Shown: piece by piece, positions 45,798 through 58,953 of the stretch
Layout of the letters: every line of letters starts with the position of its first letter
Numbering within the stretch: position 1 is the first letter of the stretch
Translations under genes and position numbers: made by a program
Assembly: GCA_006503535.1 (NCBI GenBank)
Contig: QYRS01000004.1
Location: 1,736,001 to 1,800,000 of the forward strand
Direction: 5' to 3'
From: Arthrinium phaeospermum
Lineage: Eukaryota > Ascomycota > Sordariomycetes > Amphisphaeriales > Apiosporaceae
DNA: 64,000 bases
Notes under the pieces: model-generated
What the model was told of the DNA's origin: nothing
The model's input: the letters and a program-made list of their open reading frames with translations, nothing else
Databases searched by the model: none

Positions 45798-47430
45798 TGC
45801 TCGTGTTGCTGTTGCTGCGTTCGCTGCTCTCCGTGTTAGGTGTTTGGGCCCTCTCGGATGCGGCGATCCGATTTTGCGGATGGTGCTTGTCCATGCCCTC
45901 CATTCGTTTTATAGTGTGTGAGCAGCGCAGCACCGGTGTGTGGACTGCCTGCCCGGGTTCTCTTGGTTCTCTGTGTGGGGGAAAGATGCTTAGGTCATTC
46001 GTCGTTGGATCTACATAGGCAGGAGATGTCGTTCATCCGCTGCGGTAAAGTACGTGACCTGCAACCGAATATGCCGGATGCGGCAGTAGAAACGATCTGC
46101 GGCCTGCCTCGCTCAGCAGCTGGGCTGTCTGCATGACGCCGCTTGACGCATGCAGGGTCTCGCGCGCTCGTTTCCCGCCGTACCCGCAATCATCATCAAT
46201 AGACTCGGCAGGATCAGGATTCAAGACATTTTGCCTCTCTCCTTTCTGCCATGGCCGCGCCGCTGGTGCATACATATAACTAACCATGATGATGATGACT
46301 TCAAAAACGACCATGCAGCAGCACTCATCTGAAACCCTTTCCAGCAGAATACCCACCAACCCAACCCCATGGCCGCCCTTTCCTCTACCCGTACGTAATC
46401 GTACTGTTTGTAGTACGGCGAAGCAAATACGTCGGTCAGTCACCAAGCCATTCCCTTTGGAATCCGCTTTCGTGTGCGACCTACCGACCCCCCTTTGGGT
46501 GTACGCAGAACCAACTTGGCTCGCGTCCGCCGGCTGAGAGACCACAAGACCGAGACCCAAGGTAGGCGAGCACAGCATACGTCAGCACATGCAGGGCCAT
46601 ATTCTTCATCACACAGCACGGCATTCCATTGCATTATTCATTGGCATACCAAATTTCAATGGCGATTTGAATCTCATGTGGTATTGCAATTATATCAGAG
46701 ATTTGTGGCTACATAGCTTATCGGCATCACGGCCGACAGTGCGTCCTGCCAGGTTGCCACCCGCAACCGAGGGGGGGATAAAATGTGAAAAAAAAAAAAA
46801 AAAGAAATCGCAATGCTGCTCTGCACCCAACGGCGAGAGGCTTCGTCTTTGTGTTCTCCTCCCTCATGTTTCGCTTGACTTTCCGCTTGGCGTGCGGCCT
46901 TTGTCTTTCTATATCCGGGGCATGTACCCATCATCGCGTCACGTCGTGCAGGAACCCCTTGATGCAAAAGCTGGTACCTGCATGTTTTCCATTCCAGATC
47001 CTGTATCCTTGTGTGGTAATGCAGATGGTGACAAACACACCTTGATGAAAAAAAGAAAAGAATAGAGAGAAGGGGAGAAGGAGAGAAAAAGCAGATACGC
47101 CTTGAGAGTATATGGAAATGGAGAAAATCGCTGGTCCATGTAGGTGCTACGCCGTGACTCCTATGCTCGAGAATTGCCAAATGTCGTTCCGAGTGTCCGT
47201 TCCATTCCAAAAGAAAACAGGTAAACAAATATGCATGTAGGGCCTTTCTCCCCCCTATTGTCGCTGTATGATGATGCTAACCTGCCGCTGGCACCCAAAC
47301 CCAGATCGTCATGGGCGGTGGCAGCAGCCAAAATGAAAATGCCGTCCTCTATGATTCGCCTCCAATATAAATCTGGTTGCCCTAAAAATCAACCATCCCT
47401 TCTCTTGTTGGGTGCTTATGCGCCCACACC

Positions 47431-49662
47431 TCATGCGGCACCGGAAACCTCCTGTGAAATGGCATCCTTCAGGTTCGCAAGTCTCGCGCGCATCTTCAAC
47501 AGCTTGTCGAGGTCTTCTTGCGGTGGATCCCGGACCGAGATCAGTTCGTGGTGCAGGGTCTCGTATCTCTTGTAGTAAATCTCGAAATCCTGAGCCTTCT
47601 TCAAGACCGACGGACTCACACGAGGCTTCTTCGTGGGCTGCACGACTTCCATGTCTCGCGTGTAATCCTTGCGCTTCTTTGACACAGTGGATGCGCCGTT
47701 CGAGATACCATTCGTGCGTGCAGCTTGCCGTTGACTCTGGCTCTGGCCGTGGCTATCGTCGTCGAAATCGGAGGCATTGGTCGGCGGTGAGGATGCCAGA
47801 GGTGACGATTTGGCCGGTGACGTGTTCTTGCTCTTGTAGGACACATTCGACGATGCGGTGACCCGCGAGTTCTGGCTTGCATCGGATTGGCGGTGCTTTA
47901 GGGATGTTGTCGCGTTGGACAACGGTTTCGGTAGCGCCTCCTTTGTCTTGTTCAAGCGTTTGGCGAGCGGTGCGCCAGAGCTTGAGCTGCTATCTTCCTC
48001 TTCGCGAGACCGCTTAGGAGCCGGCTTCGAAGTGCCTGCAGATGGTTTGGCAGGGGCTGCCTTTGGTGCTCTTACAACCGGCTTGGCCTTCGGCTTCGAC
48101 ACAGGTGCTGGTGCCGGCGATTCCTTGGGCTTCTCAAGAATCTTCTCTGCCAACTTCGAGATCGTCCGGTCCGCCGTCTTCTCGGCGGGTTTCGACTTTG
48201 TGGAAGCGGACAGGGGAACCTCATCTTCGCTACTTGAAGAATCTTGCACGAATTCCGCCGACAGTACCTTCTTGGCTCCGCCCTTCTCCGTCGGTTTTGG
48301 TTTACTCGCGGGTGCCGACTTCTTTGGCGGAGCTGGCTTCTTGGTGTTGTTCGATAGCAGGCGCTTTGCTTGCGTTTCTCGGTCGCTCACCTTGGTCTTC
48401 GGCTTCGAGGCGACTGGTTGCGAGTTGGACCTGGCCATAGCTTCACTGCCCTTTGTCTTGGAGCTTTCGTCGCTGCTATTCTTGCCCGCATCCTCTGCCT
48501 TGGGGGCTTTGGGCACAGGGGTGATGTTGCCCTTCGCGAGCCGATCTTGAAGTTTGCTCAGCACGATACCCTTGCCCCGGTCTGCCCTCTTCAACAAACG
48601 CTCCCATTCGGGTGCGGTAGAACTGTAGCGTTGCTTGTCGTATTGCTTGATAGCATTGTCGATTGCGGCCTGGCGCTCATCCTGTGAGTCGTATTCGTAG
48701 CTCCAGACGTCGAGCTCCTTCCAGAATTGCTTCTTCATGCTCCATTTGCCGTTGATCAAGTCGGCAACCCTGCCGAGGACATCCTTGAATTCAGACTCGG
48801 TTCCACCCCATTTCCCCTTCAGGTGCTCTGGAGTTTGGTCTCGCACGGCTAGTTCATGCACGATGACACTGCGCTGCTCCTTGTTCTTCTCGAGCTTTTG
48901 TTGGGAGGCTGTGAAAGCCGGTTGAGTGATGGTGACATGACACCGTTGGGTGCAGGACTCGTAGGCAGCGATCTGGTCGTACTGTTGCTTGAGTACACCG
49001 ACGACATGGCATTCTTGCCGTTCGGCAGCATCTTGGACGCCTTGCCTCCCTTGCCTGCCTTGGTGACCTTCTGGACCGAAATTGTGGACTGCACCGGCAC
49101 GATCGACGGGTAGCTCTTGAAGATCGACATTGCAGGATTTGGCAGCTTTTGCGCTTTGCTCGCCGACTCGGCAGGGTTTGTGAGGAATAAATCGTAACCG
49201 CAGGAATTGGGTGTCGGCTTGATGTCGTGTTCTTGGTTGCCGTATCGCAGGCTCTGCAGGTACAGTTGTTTAGCACTGGTTTGGGGACAAGAGTCCGTGG
49301 ATGTAGATGAAGAAAACAAATTTATTCTCCGGACCACGATGTAGAGGACTTGGGAGCATCAAACAGGATGATTGTGCGAATCCAATTATGAAGCGAGAAG
49401 GACGAGCATGCTGCCCATTCTTCTCGCTCTTCTTGTTGGCAGAACAATAGTAGGAGAGCCTGGGCGGAACACCTGAACAACAACTTACCGGATTGTTCCC
49501 TAAGCACAATTCGAGGTTCTGCCCATTTTGTACACATCTAATCATGTCCTCAATCACATCGTCATTTAGGACAAGCCCAAAGGCCTGCATTGGTATAGAA
49601 CTGGGGGTGTTGGTTGGGCTCTCCAGTTGGAGGCCCGTATCGGGGATCGCGAGCGCCGGCAT
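47431..49662 (-). CDS. ELL: RNA polymerase II elongation factor ELL, 640 aa
   Basis: This is a nuclear factor that raises the elongation rate of RNA polymerase II by reducing pausing. Exons 49662-49489, 49253-48983 and 48908-47431 join over introns of 235 and 74 nt (donors GTAAGT and GTACGA). The start MPALAIPDTGLQLESP and the following LVLNDDVIEDMIRCV, SCGYDLFLTNPAE and SIVPVQSTISVQKV belong to the ELL N-terminal domain. A winged-helix-like segment (IVHELAVRDQTPEHLKGKW) follows. The middle is a long Lys/Pro/Ser-rich linker. The last 60 residues (DFEIYYKRYETLHHELISVR, LLKMRARLANLKDAI) form the helical occludin-like domain. The second intron is short and its donor weak. A competing reading would keep MSPSLNRLSQP but then loses frame, so the splice is preferred. 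Confidence 0.8.
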
Positions 49663-52600
49663 GTTGAGAGGTGAGCTCCGAGCTCAAGGGGGAGGGAAGG
49701 ATGTTGTTTGGCGTAAACTAATGTATGAAGCAAGTAATGTCGAGGATGGGGATATGAGGAGTCCGGTTGAGGTTCGTTCGAGGAGAAAGACCTGCACCTG
49801 CACTGCACTCTGCACCCAGCCAGACTATGGAGAGTCCTGCGTGACAATGGTCGATCTCGAATGCAGCTTGGTTACATGATCAGGCTAATAGCGAACTTGG
49901 CTAGCGAATTACAGAGGAGGATGGGTAGAAGCAGGAAACCACTCGTTACGAAAAGCCAAGTCAAGTAGAGAATGGTAAAGGGCTCGGTATTCAAGCTGCT
50001 GCTGTTGTAGTAGTAGTAGTAGTAGTAGAGTAGTAGTAGTAGGAGAGAAGAGCAAAGCAGAATTATGGTAGGTAGGTTAGAAAGTACGAGCGAGAGAGAG
50101 GTTGTACGGGTCGGGTCCTGTCCCTTTGGGTCCAAGACTCAAGAGGAGAAAGGAAGTCAGCCCGGGGTGAGTGGATGGATGGATGGTCCATGGATCAATG
50201 GTGGATGGTGGATCAAGAGCGTGAGTTGAGTTGAGTTGAGTTGCATAAGAACAAGTGGGTCGGCCTAAGACAAAGTACTGCCCAGGTACACTTTGTAGTG
50301 GTTTGTTGCACAGAGCGACCTTTGCAGTGCTCCCAGCTCCCTCAGCACTCTCTCGCCCAAGCCCCCAGCAAAGGCACCACCCAGGACAAGGGTCTTGGAT
50401 GTACGGGAGCAGCAGGGCAGATGCAGACCAGCTAACAGCCATTTGAAGTAGGCAGGCATTACCAAGGATGTACAGCGAATTAATCACTTGCAGAACAGGA
50501 AGTCGTGTTTGTACATGGTTGTAGTTAGTTGTATGCGAGGCAGTCAAGCAGCGTTCAAGCCAACCTTATTAGTCTGATTTGATGCGCGGTGCTGATGCTG
50601 GTGCTGGTGCTGGTGCTGGCCTGGTGCTGGCCTGGTGCTGGTGCTACCGCTGCATAGCATCCATCAAATTGATGTCTGTGAGGTATGTAGTATGCATTTT
50701 GGCTTCCTCTCCCCTCTCAGTAGGTGCTACATACTGACCTCAAGCTACTACTACTGTTCATGCATATATCAACTCTTTGTGTCAGTCAATCTTTGCGTAT
50801 TATGAAGCTTTTGTGTCCGTGTACTACCCCCCCTCTCTCTTCCATCCTTCAACGATGCTCTTTGGTCTCTCTTTCGCCTGGCCTTGGTCTGGTGGAAAGC
50901 TTGGTACACAAAGCAAAAGAAAGCCAGCCCAGCAAGCATGGCCTGAGGCAATCCAATGTACCTTCAATACCCAGGTATGAAGTAGAAGAACGCCCCCCCT
51001 GCGTTTCAACGATTGTTGATGATGATCGCTACGTGTATGAAATGTACCCTCTTCCGTATTAGCCACTTACTCACATGAATTATGCGAGAGTTGATTCGAT
51101 TTGACCAAACTTCAAGGCCTTTTTAAACGACCATTGACCCAAATGAGGGCAGTCGTTGTCACAGTCGTGGCTAGCGTGATGCGAGAGACAGGACAAAGAG
51201 ACAGGGGAGGGAGACATGGGATTCTGCCAACCCGCAGAGGAATTGCCCGTCTCTATCAGACTGGGCTGTGTGTTTTCTTCCGCCCCTTCGTTTCCAGCAG
51301 CCGACCATTCTCTTACCTAATTAAATAAACATCAGAAACATGCATAGATACAGGTTCTGTAAAGGCATCTATCTCGTCTTTCCCGATCAATCGTGCACGC
51401 CCGCCGCAGAGGTACAAATGCCCATCGGAAACGCGGCTGTTGGAAAAGTAAGTACAATTGAGATATGTATACCCATCTAGGAGCCCTGACAACCTTAACC
51501 CGGTTTTACCGTTCTCTAGAAGGAGCAAAAGAAAGCCCAAAGCGCAATGATGCCCCGCCTACCGCCAGGTTATTTAGTCGTGAAACTACCCCCTAATCAG
51601 TTCAATCGCCAAACGACATACTTACAGGGCGGCAAGGCACACCAAACAACAGCATGTGCTACTACTGCTATTAAGAAGCGAATAAGCATAAAAATGAAGA
51701 GATTCCAAGGGACTCCCTTTCATTGATTACATCATGGTCGTTTTCAGTCATCATGAATGCGCGTGTCCCACTCAGCACCAGACAGCCAGCCAAGCCGCCC
51801 GCCCGCCCACCGCCTCCCTCCCCCGAACTATGTGTGAGGCGATGTCGTTGGTGGCCATCCCCCGGTCTGCCCTGTCAGCCAACGCCTGTCAGTATGTATA
51901 CGAATGGGTTCCGACGGGACGATTCGAGCGTGTCAATTGACCGCTTCTTGAGGCGTCCTGGCCGTGGGTTACAAGAACCTGCCTCCTTTTCGGTCTTAAG
52001 AGAGAGTTGCAATAATAATAAAAGGAAATACACGCCCGCTTCCATCGGCTGCACAGTCCGGACAGTCGACAGCGCAGCACACAGAAGTACTGCCCACGGA
52101 TTAAGCCGGCCGGCCCACTTGGCCGGATTGATTGGTCTTGTGCTGCACACTCTCATCAGCTTTCTCCAGCAGCAGACGAGCAGCACGCAGGCAAGCCTAT
52201 CCCAGAGTACCTGCCGAGTACTGCCCCTACCACCTCCAGTTGACATGCTCGGGATTAGGCACTACGACTAGTGCCCGTAGTGTCTGTACGAGAGAGCCCT
52301 CTTATGGTCAGCAACCCGTGACTATCATGTCCAAACCCGTCAAGATCGTAAGCTTAACGGGCTGGGGCGAGAAGCAAGGTCCTTCCTCTGATGGTGCCAG
52401 AGCGAAGGGCCGCAGTTTGACAGGAATACACATGTACAGTAGGTGTGTTAGGTAGGTAATGCCCATCGATACCAACCTACTGTATCTGTTGCATACATAT
52501 TACCTCGCTCAAACTGCGGTTTTCGAAACCGCCAGTAAACATCTACAGCCGTAATGGTGGCTGCCAATCATCGATTCGTGACCGTTCTCCGGGCAAATAA

Positions 52601-55600
52601 AAGTGGAATCGTGATTGGTGGATATAGTGCAAAGCCAGGGCCAGGCATAACTTGATCATAAATTATGTCAACCAACGATGCCTGAAACATCTTTGAACCC
52701 TGGCACTTGATTACAGTGTAAGAGAATCCACGGGACAAGAGGCTTGCCGTACAACGAAACGAGTCAAACCTTCACTAACATAGCAACACCAGGGGACTCG
52801 TCGATAGATCACTTGTTGATAGGCTTTGTTAGCACTGTTGGCAGATTAATATGTTGCAAGCGGTTGCAGAGAAAAATAATAATGGCCTCGAGGTTGAGCA
52901 GGGTCGTCACATTATCTGATGAAGAACTTCTCATGGCCCGGTCCAGCACACGCAGGATCTCATCTCCCAGTCTTGATTGGCCAGACAGGGTCTTCTCTCT
53001 CTCTCCCTCCACTTACCCTGGTAGGTATGGATGGATAAGCCCAGTCATCCCCGGCCGACACAGCAAAGGAGATGAATGAGTTGACGGGATCCTTTGGGTT
53101 CAACATTGCTTCATGTCCAACAACTCAAGGTTTTGTGGGAGCAGGAACCTGGGCTTCTTCCGGTCAGCCCCTGAAAGGCTGTTATTGTGCTACATATAAT
53201 GTGCACCCAGAAATGCACTGTATTACTAGGAATTCGGGTTATGTACCGGCCAGCGGCCGACGAATGGATAGTAAAGTACTCTCTTATTAGTGTCTCAAAT
53301 GAGGGTAATAGAAATGTTTTACTCGTCGTTTTCTGGAGTTCCCTGACAGGCAAGAGATACAACGGCTCGGCGATTAGCTAGTGAATCTATCGGGCATACT
53401 AAACGGCCCTGCGCTCATCACTAAAATGCGCATTGTACGGGCAACGGCCCGCCCCAAGACGATCAAATGTCTCTCAACCTCCTGCGAGATCAGGTGAGGA
53501 AAGCCCGCCCTAACGAGGTCACCAGCCGGTGGCCGTCTCTCGTAGGCGCAAACCATCCGAATGGGTTGCACGATGTTTACCTAGACATGAGCTGACATGA
53601 AGCGCTTTGGAAGCCTCAAAGGCCCGACTGGCCGAGGTGAAGGTGAGCAGCTTCTCGCGGCGATGACGCTTCCTGAGGCGCTTCTCGAATGGTGTTACTA
53701 AATAAAATAAAAATAAGACGCGACCGATCCCCGACTTGGACAGTAGTGGATGGGCGGATGTATCGACAGCGTACCTGATGGCTGGGACCGACACAGCACC
53801 CTACTTGTTAACCTATTGCCTAGGATCGTTAGTGGATGCGCCACGTTGGAAACCGTACTGCCTACCGTCCATTCAACGACCCATGACAAACCTGGAAAGA
53901 CGAGGTCTCGCTGCCCCGCCTTCATCACGGATACCTAATGTATCACTCGTACACTGAAGGGGGTGCCGTAGCCGTGCGTACCTAAGCCTCCGCAGAACGC
54001 GCGCTTGCCTCGAACTCTGTATTGATGTTGCTGAATTCAATTCAATGCAATGGCTCTGCTTGTAACAAGAGCAGGGAAAACAAATTAAGCGGACAGGATA
54101 TGCACTTTCGGCCACTCGCAACCAAAGACCCCGAGCTGATGCATGCATCTCCGCAGAACGGGTAAGGTGGGCAGGCAGTAAGCAGGTAGAACATCGGTAG
54201 GTGCTGTAGCTGGATGATACGATTGATTCCCTCTGCATGGATCCGTACCTAATGGGCTCTCGCTCGCGAACTGCTCTGCAGAGTAGATCCGCCGCCGGTG
54301 CCGTGGGGGCAGGCAAAGTCCCCTTACTTCGCGGCGTGCTGTGAACCTGAATGGGATAAGCACATGAACCTCTTGACGGACGGCCAGACAACGTGGATGG
54401 TGCAGGTGCCATGGCGACAACGGACCCATACCGGAAAAAGGTCCCACACACATTGATGGCCATTAATAAGTGGTACAGGAGGAGATAGATGCATACTGTC
54501 CGTACCGACTACCTACTACATATGTTGGTTGTGATGGAAGGGTTGCAGTTTAGGGGCGGGATGGACGGCCGTTGTCTTGAAATGAAGCAAAAGTGCATCC
54601 CCGGTAACAATCCCATGTTCTAAGCCGGCATGGAGAATAATCCAGATAGCCGCCTCTGCCATGTTTTCTCTGATGTCTTACTATCGCGTATGGTATCCAT
54701 GTATCTGCGACCACTTCGGCGACGCTCGCAGGGTGCCTTCCACGTACAAACATGCGTACCTCATGCTCGTGTAGGGCATACTTACCTACTTACGTACGCC
54801 ACAACCAACGTAATCGAGTCTGGTGCTGACTTGGTGACCTGACGGAAATGGAAGCCCGATACGAACCACGGAACTGTTGGTAGGGCGCACGTTGTACGAC
54901 TAACCTTGCAGGAGACGGCCGAATAGAACGCAGCCAACCCCTGGTCAAGTGTTGCAATATGATGTACGGCCCATATGTCCTACCACATCACACACATATA
55001 CACAGGTGTGTTGGTAAGTTAGTCATGGGATATAGGCTTCCTCCTCTGAGCCCAAGCAGGATCTAGTCGGAGCACAACCGTTTTCTACGCCGGTTTTTCT
55101 TTTTCTTCTTCCCTTCAAGGGCAATTGAATTTCCTATGCGAGCAGTAGTTGTAGTCGTAGCCGTAGTTGTAGCAGTAGCAACCATGTACGTTGTGGTACC
55201 AGACAGTCGATCGATTTGGCGAGTAGGTAGCAGACACACTCACATACACACGGACGAGCAAGCGATCGTGCTCCGGCCAGCCTATTTGGGACCGGTGGTC
55301 CACGCTAGCATGGGCGGCGGCTACAGTTGCTGTGTGAAGGTGACTTCAAAGTACGTGCGAAGGGGACCCCGACACTGCGTCTGACTCGGGCAAGTCGTAT
55401 GTACCTCACAGACCCCTCCATGCTGCTGCTGCTGGTATGCCATGTAAGACGCACCTATCTGGATCCGGAGGCATGGGCTCTAGACTCCGGTGCGGGCGGG
55501 AGAGCGACAATACCTAGCGCCCTCCATGATCCGAGTGTGCCCGATGTTGTCCGTCTGTACGCGACCACGATTGAGAAGCCATATATTAAGCATGGCCATT

Positions 55601-57333
55601 ATCCACATTATGTGACGACAAAGAGACTGGCTGAGAGAGTGTGTGCGCGTGCGAAGTGCGTGGTTTCTGCATCTGGCCGTCATTGGGCGGACCAAGCCGC
55701 CCAGAGAGAGAGCGAGCTCCGTCGGCAATGTATCTACCTCGTTGATGCATGTTGTAGATGGTGCATGTGGTGTGGGTCTGGACTACACTTTCGACTTGCA
55801 TGAAGGCGAGCAGGTCGGAGGGGAGAGGCATTTTGGCAGGTCAGGCTGCAACGGACTGCCAGTCCGAGGTTGAAATGGAGGAAGAAGGAAGAGGCGTTGC
55901 TGGGCTGGTGGCGACCCAAAGAACGAAACTGGAATGATTGCTATTTTGGACAAGACACCCACCCCGCGATGGCCAAGAATTACCACCTACCACCTCGACA
56001 GGGACGAAGTTGATATGATATGCACACATGCAATTTACCGTGGAATATGCCACAGCAGCACAACTAACATTGATCATTGATCCTGCACGAACCTCAACGC
56101 CGTCCATCCGAATTTAAACTTGACCGCTACATATTAGGGTTCCTGGCGTTTCCGGGCTATTCTGTACTCGTCGTCTGTTCGAGTCAAACTGGGGGAGATC
56201 GCCCAGGAAATCAACCCCCCAAAGGGGCAAAGCGACGTCTCAAACTGCAGCAACCCTAACGACTACCAGATGGCGGATGGCAGTCTAACAGTTGCCTATT
56301 TCCGAGCCAGAAGAGCCGGACTGTAAGAGAGAGCGAGCAATTGCATCAGCATATCGAGACAGACGCAACCTCGATCGTGATGGCAATCGCATCTTTAATA
56401 CAAAATCACAGGGGCGGGGTGGTGGGGTTGCTGATCATACTCGTTATTAATCTATTTGGCTCTAGTTCTCGTACCTGTCTGCCGTTTTGCAGCAAAGAAG
56501 CTGGAAAGAGGATCAAGCGGGGGCAAGTTTCCCGTTCCTAGTTCTGCAGGGATCATGCCGAGAGACTGTTCCAATGCTGATCGTCAATTAGATTGATGAG
56601 GAGTTTTCTAAAAAGCGCCCGGTTGGAAAGGCATGTTGACGTGATGGTGAAGTCTCTAGGTATTTTAAGTTATTACCGATAACTTCTTTTACATCTGAAA
56701 CATATGCTAGCGAACCCTGGAAAGACATGGCGGGCCAGGCCAATTAGAATTACCTGGATTGCACTATTGTGGCGGCGAGACAAATCCTTGCCTCTAATAT
56801 CGGTAATATCTTTCTCTGCCACCAGATAGGAGTTCACCCAGGTTATCATATCAGACAGAACCCGGGGTTGATGACAATCACCCATCCCTCGGACGAAACG
56901 AGCAGCACTTTCACGGATCTGGGCTACTAGGCGACTGGTTTCAGATCTGGGCAAATGATGTCGGAGACAGTCGTAGATCTCCTAGATAAGGCAGTATTTG
57001 ACGGAGCCCCCTTGGGTGATCTTCCGACCATCTAGACCATCTCTTTTTTGACCACCAGTAGTGTAGAGTTGCACGTACGTTTCACGCAGTACATGACAGT
57101 ATAAGCAGGCAATTTTCTTCCATTGACCCCTGAGAAGAACGCGATTACATTACCGCCCAATCCGCCACAATCGTTTGCTCAGTGAGCTGTATTCAGTTGT
57201 TGCAAAATACTGCGAAATACTGAATACTCGTTCGTTGTAGCGTTCCCTGTAATAACGCACCTGAGCGTCGCCAACCTGAACTCCATTAGGCCCGAATGAC
57301 ATCGCGTGAGCAGTCCTTTCCCAAGACTCTGGT
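49663..57333. other. Gene-poor stretch, 7.7 kb
   Basis: No complete gene is supported. Simple repeats: TAG trinucleotides at 50008-50042 and CTGGTG/GGCCTG hexamers at 50588-50645. Many short frames exist on both strands without splice signals or family likeness. One exon-like piece at 56673-56981 is listed separately. Confidence 0.5.
56673..56981 (-). other. Possible orphan exon or gene remnant
   Basis: After an acceptor-like CTTATCTAG the minus strand reads EIYDCLRHHLPRSETSRLVA, QIRESAARFVRGMGDCH, DMITWVNSYLVAEKDI and more, open for about 100 codons with gene-like composition and a helical look. No start or partner exon was found. It is either a small unrecognised gene or a decayed one. Confidence 0.3.
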
Positions 57334-57948
57334 CTACTGCGTCTTGAAGAGAAGGATGGCGCAATGGCCAAGATAGAAATAGATGAAGTGCTTCGTCTCT
57401 GTTGTACAATTAGCATGGCAAGAAGGTGGATTGCACGAGACCATTAACGAACCATGAGTAACGTAGCTTCCAAAGTTGCGTCCGACAATGCAGTGCCACG
57501 TCGGTCCTTTGCGGTCGTCGAACTACTTCGATGTTAGCTGGGTCGGGGAAACGATGGTTCGAGATGGCAATCATACGGTTCGCTTGATGTGCTGGGCAAT
57601 GTCCTTCTCGATGGTGAACTTGCCCATGGCTTCCTGGGCTGCAAACAATCGTCGTTAGCATACAATACAGTAGAGCAGGCATATGAGTCCGATTTGTTGA
57701 CGTACCGACATCGATAGCCTCCGCTTGCATGTCATCCGTCTACATTGACATCAGCACAAACCCAAGAAAGTGAAGCAACTTTGTTTGCTCGATTCGTGCG
57801 ACCCACCATGTCTGCGGACTTGATCGTTGCTGTTCTGATGGTCAGTCGCTTCTCTTGAACAGCTGCCGAGGTAACAAAGGGAGGAGCACCAACCTTCGAG
57901 CTTGTCGCGGCTCCCAGCGGGAGGAGGCGACATCTTCTCGTCGGACAT
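57334..57948 (-). CDS. DYN2: Dynein light chain LC8 (DYN2), 113 aa
   Basis: This is the cytoplasmic dynein light chain of the LC8 family, a dimeric hub that binds dynein intermediate chain and many other partners. Six exons, 57948-57894, 57862-57807, 57739-57706, 57638-57577, 57522-57453 and 57398-57334, join over introns of 31, 67, 67, 54 and 54 nt with phases that agree at every junction. The core is intact: [20 protein letters not shown], then [35 protein letters not shown] and [17 protein letters not shown]. An N-terminal extension of about 24 residues precedes the usual 89-residue fold. The first intron would be very short at 31 nt. Frame and donor/acceptor words fit, but it is at the lower limit for splicing. 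Confidence 0.93.
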
Positions 57949-58953
57949 ATTCGCGATTTCGGGTAGAGACGACGGAGTTGTATCGGATGCAATGTCTGCC
58001 CTATGGAAAAGCCACGAAAGGTTAGTGGTAAATCTTGAAAAACTTTGGGCAGAATCAGTCGACTGCAGATCAGGCTGGGTTGGCACTCACAGGAGTATCG
58101 CGACGGCGATTTGGTTTCAGAGAGTGGATGGGGATGGAATGGTAAACACTATCTTGAGAGGGGGGACCGAAGGATATTGTCAGATCGTGGGTGTCGCATG
58201 AAGGCCTTCAGCTGCTGAGGAACGGCAATCGTGTTGTGTTGACCGCTTCACTAAGTCACAATAGTTGTTTAGCTTGTCAAAGCGCTTGCGCCCGAGATCA
58301 TCACAGACAAGGCGGTTGTTTCTAATCCAGCACCTACCGAGACAACAGGGGTTTGTCTGGAAGCTCAGCTTCAAGTGCCACTCGAACTGGCAGGCGGTGA
58401 GCAGCACTTGACAAGGCCCGGGTAGCCAATTTCACCACGGAAACGGCCAACATGACCAATCGTCAACAAATGCAATAACGGTCGGGAAATAAGTTGAAAT
58501 GAACCATGCAAGCCGCCACGATTTTTGTTCTTCATTTGGATGTTCATATTACTAATAATACTTTATATATAATCATTTTTGGTATTGGATAACTTGGAGA
58601 ATTATACGAGCGTGGTGGTGGTAGGCCCTTTCGCTCCAGCCTTGCCTGGCACACTGACCAATGCCGATCATCTAAGCTGGTTACGGTTGAGCTTTTGGAG
58701 GGGCAGCCGTTTGACAGGACCCATCCCAGATAAGCGAAAGCACGTGCTGATAGGACCAATACCTTTTTTTTTTTTCATCTCCAGAAAAGCGCTACAGGAC
58801 TTCAATGCATTGCAAGTCTTCCCCCGATGGGTTAAATGTAATTTTCCTGTCCTCTCTCTCATTCTCTTCCCAGTCTCCTCCTCTAAGTTTCAGCTGGACC
58901 AAGAGCTTCGAGTAGAGAGGAGAGAAGAGGTTTTTATTTTCTTTGCTACTATC
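57949..58953. promoter_or_regulatory. Divergent promoter of LC8 and MRD1
   Basis: This 1-kb region lies between two genes transcribed away from each other. It has an AT-rich stretch at 58546-58575 and a T10 tract near 58764-58775; the last 100 bases before MRD1 are pyrimidine- then purine-rich. No gene is seen. Confidence 0.5.

Larger units (their letters stand above)
42363..47430. other. Gene-poor stretch, 5.1 kb
   Basis: No gene is supported. It contains a TG-dinucleotide run, a short CTG run near 43881-43895, a 58-bp tandem duplication and an A16 tract at 46788-46803. A plus-strand frame at 42771-43568 (265 codons) is long but rich in Pro, Ser, Trp and Cys without motif or splice partners, so it is not called. 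Confidence 0.5.

Noticed and set aside
46033..46578. 181-codon minus-strand open frame
   Set aside because: No motif or partner exon; it crosses simple-sequence DNA.
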